From Myxococcota bacterium (GTDB lineage: Bacteria; Myxococcota_A; Bradymonadia; UBA7976; UBA1532), in contig CAUJDF010000040.1 of assembly GCA_963169045.1 (NCBI GenBank), positions 1-61,559 on the forward strand: a stretch of 61,559 nt of DNA. The letters are read 5' to 3'. Position 1 is the stretch's first letter; every line of letters starts with the position of its first letter. The notes under the pieces are model-generated. The model was not told where the DNA came from. It worked only from the letters and a program-made list of their open reading frames with translations, and ran no database searches. Below are positions 52,854 through 60,600 of the stretch, piece by piece. The position numbers and the translations under genes are program-made.

Positions 52854-52869
52854 CGGCACGGCACTTGAA
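52854..52869 (+). promoter_or_regulatory. Sigma-54-like (or heat-shock-like) promoter element before the hibernation factor
   Basis: CGGCACG-GCAC-TTGAA has the same architecture as the motifs at 16919 and 33512. The overlapping CTTGAAA (52864-52870) equals the E. coli sigma-32 -35 box, but no matching -10 box follows. It lies 64 bases before the ATG. The assignment is uncertain. Confidence 0.35.
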
Positions 52870-52933
52870 ACCTTGTCGGAGCGAGGGCCGCCACGGAATG
52901 TCGGGGCGGTCGTTGCCGGAGAGAGAGCGAACA

Positions 52934-53332
52934 ATGGAGTCCCGCGTCCAGGTCAGCTTCCAGGGCATCGAGCCGTCCGACTTCGTGCGGGCGGCAGTGT
53001 TCGAGCACGTCGAGCGCGTGGAGCGCCATCACCGGCTGCAGCGTTGTCGGATCGTGATCGCCGCGCCGCACCACCACTCGCGGCACGGCAACCTCTACAG
53101 CGTGCGCATCGAGGCGGTCGTGCCGGGCGCGGAGCTCTTCGTGAACCGCGACCACCACGACGAGCAGGCCCACGAGGACGCCTACGTCGCGCTGCGCGAC
53201 GCCTTCGACGCCCTCGAGCGCCAGCTCGAGCGGCGCGCCGAGCGTCAGGCCCGCCACCGTCACGAGCGAGGGGAGATCAGCGAGGAGGACTTCGAACGCG
53301 TCGCCCCGCCCGAGGACGAGCCCGCCTCCTGA
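52934..53332 (+). CDS. hpf: Ribosome hibernation factor (HPF/RaiA family)
   Basis: About 132 residues. The HPF/RaiA domain fits: VQVSFQGIEPSDFVRAAVFEHVERVERHHR, then CRIVIAAPHHHSRHGNLYSVRIEAVVPG and HEDAYVALRDAFDALERQLER. The C-terminus is a short charged tail without the long-form dimerisation domain, so this is a short-form factor. Such proteins bind the small subunit's decoding region and silence ribosomes in starvation. His is enriched compared with usual members (HHHSRH, DHHDE). It is monocistronic, with a stress-type promoter element upstream. Confidence 0.88.
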   Translation: MESRVQVSFQGIEPSDFVRAAVFEHVERVERHHRLQRCRIVIAAPHHHSRHGNLYSVRIEAVVPGAELFVNRDHHDEQAHEDAYVALRDAFDALERQLERRAERQARHRHERGEISEEDFERVAPPEDEPAS

Positions 53333-53395
53333 ACCCGCCGCGGCCCGCCCGATCGCCGTTGCGCGCCGGGGCCGGGCCATGACAGCTTGCGGCGC

Positions 53396-55519
53396 GTGAG
53401 CGCAACAGCCGAAGCACCAGCCCCCGAGCAGGTCGACCTCGACTCGCTCCTCGACCGCTACCTCGAGGAGGCGGAGGTCGAGGCCGAGGCCGAAGAGCGC
53501 GAGAAGATCCGCCTGCGCGCCGCCTTCGAGGCCGGCGCGCCGCTCGTCCTGCTGCAGCCCACCGAGCTGTGGGACCCGATCGATCGCCGGACGGTGCGCG
53601 TCGGCGGCGGCACCGTGGTCACCGTCGCCGAGCACGAGGGCGACATCCTCATCGGCAAGCTCGCCGACAACAGCCACAGCCTCGGCGTCGTCTACGAAGA
53701 GCCGGAGCGCTGGTACCCCCGCAAGTACTTCCTGCCGCTGGCGATCCTCGTCGACCGGCTGCGCGTGCGCACCGACGACCCCGAGGGCCGCGCGAAGGCG
53801 CAGCAGCACGGCCTGCCGGTGCGCGGCATGGAGCAGCGCGGCGTCGACGAGCACACCTCCGTCGCCGTGCGGCGCATCGAGGAGCTCGCGCTGCGCGACG
53901 AGTACGCCACCCTGCCGCGCGGCACGGTGATCCACCTGCGTCGCGGCGGCACGGCGAAGGATGCGGCGACGGGCGCCGAGGTGCCGCTGCCCCCCGGCAC
54001 GCGCTGCGAGGTGACCGAAGCCGTCGGCGACTTCTCCAACCCCGACGACGCGGTCGCGCCCGACATCCCCATCCTCGTCGAGGGTCGCCCGCTGCGGCTC
54101 GGCTTCGACCAACTCATGCTGCTCGACTTCCAGCAGGACGTGCTCTCGCCGCGCGCCCAGGAGGCGCTGCGCGACAAGGAGATGGCCCGCCGCGAGGCGC
54201 TGCGCCGCCTCGTCGGCATCGGCCTCGGCGTCGCATTCGTCGCGGGTGGCGGCGCCTGGTACCTGACATCCGACCCGTACGAGAAGCCCGCCGTGCGCCG
54301 CCGCGCGATGTCGCTGCTGATCCCCGAGATCGCCTTTCTGCACGGGTACTTCCGCGCCGGCGGCAAGTACTGGTTCGACCTGAAGGGCATCGTGATGGAC
54401 CTCAAGGCGAAGAACGCGCTCGAACCGGCGCGCCGCCTGCGGGAGCTCTTCCGGGAGATGGCCGCGGTCTCGGGGCGACTCAACGAGGTCTACCGCGACA
54501 CGTACTACCGCAGCGTGCACGTGGGCTGGTCCGAGACGAAGCACTACCGCACCGACAAGGACGGCAAGCGGCACTACACGCACTCCACCTGGTCGAAGGT
54601 CCACCGCACGATGTGGCTCGAGCCGGGGGGCCTCGAGGGCCGCCACCCGCGCGTCGCCGAGTGGGCGCACGGCGACGAGCACCGCCACCGGCGCGCGGTG
54701 CGCCTCACCGACGAGCGCATCTTCAACCTGCTCGAGGCCGACGCGGACGACCCGGAGAAGGACTTCTCGCTGCAGAAGCAGCAGGTGGGCTTCGGCCGCG
54801 ACGCGGCCATGTCGGCGCTCGCCGCCGCGCTGATCGCCGCGCCGCCGGCCTTCTACGACACGTTCGCCGAGTGGGCCTCGAGCCCGGCGACGTCGCCCGT
54901 GCGGCCCGCGAAGGGCCTCTTCGGGCTGCAGAAGGAGACGCTGATGCTGGCGGGCGTGATCAGCGGCGCCGTGCTCGCGCACCGGCACGCCGGCAAGCTG
55001 AACGCGCAGCTGCACCAGAACAAGTACGACCTCGGCCAGGAGCTCGAGCGGCAGATCAAGCGTGTGCCCGGGCTCAACCTCGAGCAGGCCTGGATCGGCT
55101 TCTTCGGCACGCCCGCCCCCGACGCGCTGCCGGGCGAGGTGCGCGAGCGCGGTGGCGAGTGCCGCCACATCGCCGATCACGCCATCGACTTCACGTACGT
55201 CTACGGCAGCGGCTGGGACCACGGCCGCCCGCTCGACCCCGAGCGCGTCGACTCCTCGCGCGTCCGACAGCTCTTCGCCGAGGCGGCGCCCGTCTGGCCG
55301 CGCTTCGCCGATCGTCTCCGGGCCTTCCTCGGCGAGGCCGGCGTGCGCGACGCGCTGTTGCCGCTGCTCCGCAACGCGGTCGGCACCGAGATCCTCGACG
55401 CGCAGATGAAAGAGGACCGCGCCGAGGCCCACGGCGGCGCGCTGCGCAACGCGGCGTGGTTCGCCCTGCCGCTGTGGGGCACCGCGGTGCTCGACGGCCT
55501 CGTGAAGGCGATGCGGTAG
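53396..55519 (+). CDS. Large membrane protein of unknown function
   Basis: About 707 residues; GTG 53396 or TTG 53387, neither with a ribosome site. The N-terminus is acidic and helical (LLDRYLEEAEVEAEAEER), then soluble beta-rich domains. One hydrophobic segment lies at about 280-300 (LVGIGLGVAFVAGGGAWYL), and further hydrophobic stretches occur near 485, 525 and the C-terminus. His/Tyr-rich parts (HYRTDKDGKRHYTHSTW) occur in the middle. No family is recognised. It overlaps the MFS gene by one base, which suggests a shared function, for instance a partner of the transporter. Confidence 0.72.
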   Translation: MSATAEAPAPEQVDLDSLLDRYLEEAEVEAEAEEREKIRLRAAFEAGAPLVLLQPTELWDPIDRRTVRVGGGTVVTVAEHEGDILIGKLADNSHSLGVVYEEPERWYPRKYFLPLAILVDRLRVRTDDPEGRAKAQQHGLPVRGMEQRGVDEHTSVAVRRIEELALRDEYATLPRGTVIHLRRGGTAKDAATGAEVPLPPGTRCEVTEAVGDFSNPDDAVAPDIPILVEGRPLRLGFDQLMLLDFQQDVLSPRAQEALRDKEMARREALRRLVGIGLGVAFVAGGGAWYLTSDPYEKPAVRRRAMSLLIPEIAFLHGYFRAGGKYWFDLKGIVMDLKAKNALEPARRLRELFREMAAVSGRLNEVYRDTYYRSVHVGWSETKHYRTDKDGKRHYTHSTWSKVHRTMWLEPGGLEGRHPRVAEWAHGDEHRHRRAVRLTDERIFNLLEADADDPEKDFSLQKQQVGFGRDAAMSALAAALIAAPPAFYDTFAEWASSPATSPVRPAKGLFGLQKETLMLAGVISGAVLAHRHAGKLNAQLHQNKYDLGQELERQIKRVPGLNLEQAWIGFFGTPAPDALPGEVRERGGECRHIADHAIDFTYVYGSGWDHGRPLDPERVDSSRVRQLFAEAAPVWPRFADRLRAFLGEAGVRDALLPLLRNAVGTEILDAQMKEDRAEAHGGALRNAAWFALPLWGTAVLDGLVKAMR

Positions 55520-56715
55520 TGCGGGACATCGTCCGGGGCAACGTGCTCTGGCTCGGCGTCGTGTCGATGCTCAACGACGCGGCGAGCGACATGATCTTCC
55601 CGCTGCTGCCGGTGTTCATCGTGTCGGTGCTCGGCGCGAGCCCCGCCTGGCTCGGGGTGATCGAGGGGGTCGCCGAGGCCACGTCGAGCATCACGAAGCT
55701 CGCGGGCGGCTGGCTGTCGGACCGCAGCGGGCGCCGCAAGGGCCTGGCGGTCGTCGGTTATCTGCTGGCGGTCGTCGCGCGCCCGTTCATCTCGGTCACG
55801 GCGGCGGCGTGGCAGATCGTGGGCATCCGCTTCGTCGACCGCCTGGGCAAGGGCATCCGCACCGCGCCACGCGACGCCCTGCTCGCCGAGTCGGTGCCCG
55901 CCGGGAACCGCGGGGCCGCGTTCGGCTTCCACCGCGCCGCGGACCACGCCGGCGCGGTGATCGGGCCGCTGATCGCCACGGCGTTCCTGCTGTGGCGCCC
56001 CGGCGACTACCGCACGCTGTTCGCGCTCTCGGCCATCCCCGGCGCCATCGTGCTGATCGTGCTGTTCACGCGCGTGCGGGAGGAGCCGCGCGACGCGGCC
56101 CCGACGCTCCCGGCGCCCGGCCAGGTCGCCGCGGCGGCGGCCGGCAACGTGGAGCTCGGCGGCGTCTTCCGCCGCTTCCTCGCCGTCGTCGCCCTCTTCA
56201 CGCTCGGCAACGCCACCGACGCCTTCCTGCTGCTGCGCGCCGAGAGCCTGGGCGTCGACGCGGCCCTGCTGCCCCTCCTGTGGTCCGTGTTCCACGTGAG
56301 CAAGGTGACGTGGAGCGTGCCCGGGGGCCGGTTCGGCGACCGCATGGGGCCGCGCCGCGCCATCGTCGGCGGCTGGCTCGTCTACGCGGCGGTGTACGCC
56401 GGCTTCGCGCTCGCCACCGAGGCGTGGCAGGCGTGGGCGCTGTTCGTCGCCTACGGGCTGTTCTACGGCCTGACCGAGGCGCCGGAGAAGGCGCTCGTCG
56501 CCAACGTGGCCCCGCCGGAGCGCCGCGGGCTCGCCTTCGGCGCGTACCACCTCGTCGTCGGCGTCGCCGTGCTGCCCGCCAGCCTGCTGTTCGGGCTGCT
56601 GTGGAACGAGTACGGTGCGCCGGTGGCGTTCTTCACCGGCGCCGGCCTGGCCCTCGCCGCGGCCGCCGCCCTGCCCCTCGCCATCCCCGCCGGCCACGGC
56701 CGCGCGGTCACCTGA
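55519..56715 (+). CDS. Major facilitator superfamily transporter
   Basis: About 398 residues with 11 to 12 membrane segments. The MFS loop motif between helices 2 and 3 is GWLSDRSGRRKG, with a second copy GGRFGDRMGPRRA in the other half. The early segment LNDAASDMIFPLLPVF and GIRTAPRDALLAES resemble a widespread uncharacterised MFS subgroup. The substrate is unknown. The GTG start overlaps the previous stop by one base, and the PHA-system protein follows 11 bases later. Confidence 0.9.
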   Translation: MRDIVRGNVLWLGVVSMLNDAASDMIFPLLPVFIVSVLGASPAWLGVIEGVAEATSSITKLAGGWLSDRSGRRKGLAVVGYLLAVVARPFISVTAAAWQIVGIRFVDRLGKGIRTAPRDALLAESVPAGNRGAAFGFHRAADHAGAVIGPLIATAFLLWRPGDYRTLFALSAIPGAIVLIVLFTRVREEPRDAAPTLPAPGQVAAAAAGNVELGGVFRRFLAVVALFTLGNATDAFLLLRAESLGVDAALLPLLWSVFHVSKVTWSVPGGRFGDRMGPRRAIVGGWLVYAAVYAGFALATEAWQAWALFVAYGLFYGLTEAPEKALVANVAPPERRGLAFGAYHLVVGVAVLPASLLFGLLWNEYGAPVAFFTGAGLALAAAAALPLAIPAGHGRAVT

Positions 56716-56726
56716 AGGAGACGACC

Positions 56727-57023
56727 ATGGCCGACATCAAGGTCACCGAGCCGCACAACCTGTCGCCCGCCGACGCGATCAAGCGCATCGCCGGCTTCGA
56801 AGAGATGATGAGCAAGTACGGCGTCAAGGCGAAGTGGACGGGCAACTCCGCCGAGCTGAAGGGCCCCCCGGGCGTCGGCGGCACCATCGACGTCACGTCG
56901 AAGGACGCGACGGTCGTCGTGAAGCTCGGCCTGATCGCCAAGGCCCTCGGCATCGACAGCGCGAAGCTCGAGGGCTCCATCCGCAAGCGCCTGCGCGCTG
57001 CGTTCGACGGGACGACGACCTGA
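56727..57023 (+). CDS. Polyhydroxyalkanoic acid system family protein
   Basis: About 98 residues; GAAGGAG precedes the ATG. The sequence IKVTEPHNLSPADAIKRI, GVGGTIDV and VVVKLGLIAKALG fits the small PHA granule-region family (PF09650-like). Members are found with PHA synthesis genes in some bacteria, but no PHA synthase is seen here. It ends immediately before the convergent gene's stop, with no bases between. Confidence 0.8.
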   Translation: MADIKVTEPHNLSPADAIKRIAGFEEMMSKYGVKAKWTGNSAELKGPPGVGGTIDVTSKDATVVVKLGLIAKALGIDSAKLEGSIRKRLRAAFDGTTT

Positions 57024-57506
57024 TCAGGCGGCGAGCGCCCGCCGCGCCGCCTCGAGCTTGAGCGGCTCGATGCGGTCGCGCTGCTCCCCGGCGCGCCGCA
57101 GCAGCAGCGCGTAGTCGGGCCCGCGCAGCGCGTCCGTTCCCTCCGCCGCCGCCTGCAGGTTCCGCCACAGCGACGCCTTCCCTTCGATGCCGAGCGAGAT
57201 CGCCTCGAGTGCCTCGAGCGCGTGCAGCGCGCCGCCGCCGGGGTCGTCCATCCGCAGCTTGAGGCGCGCGAGCTTCTCCATCAGCCAGCTCGACGCCTTG
57301 CGCACCGCGCTCTCGGCGGCGCCCGCGCGCGCGACGAGCCCCTCGAGCACGCGGCGATCGGCGGAGATGTCGGCGTGGAGCCCCTCGGCGAGCCGGGCGA
57401 TCTCGCTGCCGGCATACGCCTGAGCGAGGTGCGTCAGCAGCTCGAGGGCCGCGGTGGAACCGGCGAGGTGGTCGTTCAGGTAGGTCCCGAGGTGCGTGTT
57501 TGCCAT
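57024..57506 (-). CDS. Small all-helical protein (ferritin-like bundle?)
   Basis: About 160 residues, predicted as four long helices: LGTYLNDHLAGSTAALELLTHL, EIARLAEGLHADISADRRVLEGLV, SSWLMEKLARLKLRMDD and ALEALEAISLGIEGKASLWRNL. This resembles a four-helix bundle seen in small uncharacterised bacterial proteins. No di-iron ExxH motif is evident. It is convergent and directly adjacent to the PHA-family gene. No clear promoter is visible upstream (57507-57628). Confidence 0.75.
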   Translation of the reverse strand: MANTHLGTYLNDHLAGSTAALELLTHLAQAYAGSEIARLAEGLHADISADRRVLEGLVARAGAAESAVRKASSWLMEKLARLKLRMDDPGGGALHALEALEAISLGIEGKASLWRNLQAAAEGTDALRGPDYALLLRRAGEQRDRIEPLKLEAARRALAA

Positions 57507-57628
57507 GACGATCGGAAGCCCCGCCCGCCGCTCGGTTTCGTCGATCCGAGCGACCCCTTCGTGCCCGGTGGCATCGAGTGCAGTTGCGGGCGATGGGCCG
57601 CTCGCGGCGGGGAATCGGGGTGCATGCC

Positions 57629-60600
57629 ATGCGATGGGTGTGTCTGGCGATGTGTTGTCTCGCAGCGGCCACCGTGCGCGGGCAGACCGTGCCGACGAAC
57701 TTCACTGTCGAGGACGTGGCGGTCGGCTTCACGAACCCGGTCGACCTGGAGCTCGGGCCCGACGGGCGCCTCTGGGTCGCCGAGCAGGCCGGGCGGGTCT
57801 GGCTCGAGCGGGACGGTGCGCGGCGGCTGTTCCTCGACCTGCGCGCCGCCGTCAACGGCGCCGGCGACCGCGGCCTGCTCGGCTTCGCCGCGCACCCGGA
57901 CTACGCGGCGAACGGCTTCGTCTACGCGCTCTTCACGGTCGATCCGGACGAGCGCGAGCCCAACGAGAATTCCGAGACGCACACCTACTCGCGCCTCGAG
58001 CGCTGGACCGCGGATCCGGCGACCGACGTCGTCGTGCCCGGCAGCCGCGTCGTGCTCGTCGGCGCGGTGCCTGCGGCGGGCTTCCCGGCGTGCCACTCGT
58101 CACACACCATCGGCACCCTCCGCTTCGGCGAGGATGGCATGCTCTACGCCGGCAGCGGCGACGGCGCGCACTTCGACTTCGTCGACGTCGGCGGCCGCGA
58201 CGCCGACTGCTTCGCCACCGGCAACAACCGCCCCGGTTTCCCCGCCGCGCAGGACGTCGGCGCGCTGCGTGCCCAGCAGCTCGACTCGCTGAGCGGGAAG
58301 ATCATCCGCATCGATCCGCTGACCGGGCGCGGCGTGCCCTCGAACCCGTACTGGAATGGCAACCCCGACGCCGTCCGCTCGAAGGTGTGGGCGCTCGGCC
58401 TGCGCAACCCCTACCGCTTCACGGTGCGGCCCGGCGACGGCCGCCTCTACATCGGCGACGTCGGCCTCGGCGTCTGGGAGGAGCTGAACGTCGCCGCCGG
58501 CGGCGAGAACTTCGGCTGGCCGTGTTACGAGGGCGACGCCGTCCAGGCCTCGTACCGCGCGGCGGCGCCCGGTCGCTGCGACCGCCTGATCGTCGACCGG
58601 CAGAACCCGTTCGACGCGAGCGTGCCCGGCAACTACCGGCGCCCGTCGGTGTCGATGCGGCACCCCGACTCGAACGCGGTCTCCGGCACGGCCTTCTACG
58701 TCGGCGGCGACTACCCGCGCCAGTACATGGGGCGGCTGTTCCAGGCGGACGTCATCCACAGCTGGATCCGCATGTTCCAGATCGGCGCCGACGGGCAGCC
58801 GAACGCCCAGTTCGCGCCCTTCCTCACGAACGGCGCCGAGCCCGTCGACGTGGAAGCGCACCCGGAGACGGGCGACCTCTGGTTCCTCTCGATGCACCGC
58901 GGCAGCCCCGATGTGGGGCGCGTGCGGCGCATCGGCTACCGCTTCGCCAACGAGCCGCCGGTCGCCGATCTCCAGGTGTCGCCCTCCGAAGGCACGGCGC
59001 CGCTCCGCGTCGCCTTCGACGCGGGCGCCTCGTGGGACCCCGAGGGCGATCCCCTCTCGTTCTTCTGGGACTTCGGCGACGGCGGGACGTCCACCCTGCC
59101 CGCGCCCGAGCACACTTACGTCGTCGGCGGGTCGTTCCTGGCGACGGTGATCGTCTCCGACGACCGCAACGGCCGCAGCAGCGCCGACGTGCTCGTCGAG
59201 GTGGAGGCGCCGCCGCACGACGAGCCGTTCTTCGCCCCGGGGACGCAGCCGCGCGCGCTGCAGACGGCGTTCGAGCCCGCCGCCGGCTGTCAGACGTGCC
59301 ACGCCGGATACGAGGCCACGCCGCTGGCGGCGCCGGGCGACACATGGGCCGGCTCGATGATGGCCAACTCGGCGCGCGACCCGCTCTTCCTGGCGGCGCT
59401 CTCGCTGGCGAATCAGACCGTCGAGGACGGCGGGAGCCTGTGCCTGCGCTGCCATGCGCCCGTGGGATGGCTCGGCGGACGCTCGCTGCCGGCCGATGGC
59501 TCGGGCCTGTTGCCCGAGGACCGCCAGGGCGTGACCTGCGCGTTCTGCCACCGCCTCGATCCCGGCCTCGGCCGCGATCCGCCCGGGCCGCTCGTCGGCA
59601 ACGGCCAGTTCTACGTCCACGACGACCTCGTCTACCGCGGGCCGCGCGGCGACGCGCGGAGCCGCCACCTGAGCGCGCAGTCCGACTTCTTCGAGGACTC
59701 GGCGCTGTGCGGGACGTGCCATAGCGTCTCGAGCCCGGTGCACGACCTGCTCGACGCCGAAGGCGAGCCCCTCGGCGGCGCGATGCCCGAGCAGCGCACC
59801 TACGAGGAGTGGGAGGCAAGCGCCTTCCCCGCGGATGGCATCTCGTGCCAGGACTGCCACATGCCGCCGGTGCAGGGGCGCGCCGCCGGCGACGCCGTGG
59901 CGCCGGTGCGCCCGGACGTGGCGCGTCACGACTTCGCGGGTGGCAACGCGTGGGGGCCGCTGCTGCTCGACGCGGCTTACCCCGGCGAGCGGCCCGCGGC
60001 CTACGCCCACTCCCGGCAGCGCGCGCTCGAGATGCTACAGGACGCCGCCTCGCTCACCCTCCCCGGACTGTCTTCGGGCGTGGCCCGGGGCGCGCCCTTC
60101 CCGCTGACGGTGCGCGTCACCAACCTCTCCGGGCACAAGCTGCCCACCGGCTATCCGGACGGACGCCGCATGTGGCTCGAGGTGACGGCGCGCGTCGGCG
60201 CGCAGGCGCCGTACTTCGTGTCGGGCGCCTACGACCCCGCGCAGGCGCGCCTCGTCGAGGACGCGCAGCTCCGCCAGTACCGCGCGGTGCTCGGCGTCGC
60301 CGGCGGCGGACCGACGTTCGACTTCCTCGCCAACGACACGGTGATCGAGGACACGCGCATCCCGCCCCGCGGCTTCGAGCCCGACTCCGCGGCGCTGCTC
60401 CCCGTGGGCCGCGCCTACGCCGGCCACTGGGACGACGCGCCCTTCGTCGTCCCGGCGCCGCCCGCGGGCGCCGACGAGGTGACCGTCACCGCGCGGCTGC
60501 TGTACCAATCGACGACCCGCGAGTTCATCGAGTATCTGCGCGACGAGAACGTCACCGACGAGGCCGGCGAGCGCCTGTACGACCTGTGGGTGCAGACGGG

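Noticed and set aside
57507-57628. Sigma-54 promoter (TGGCAT...TTGC) before the PQQ fusion gene
   Set aside because: The GG and GC are 14 bases apart instead of 10, so it does not fit the sigma-54 geometry.
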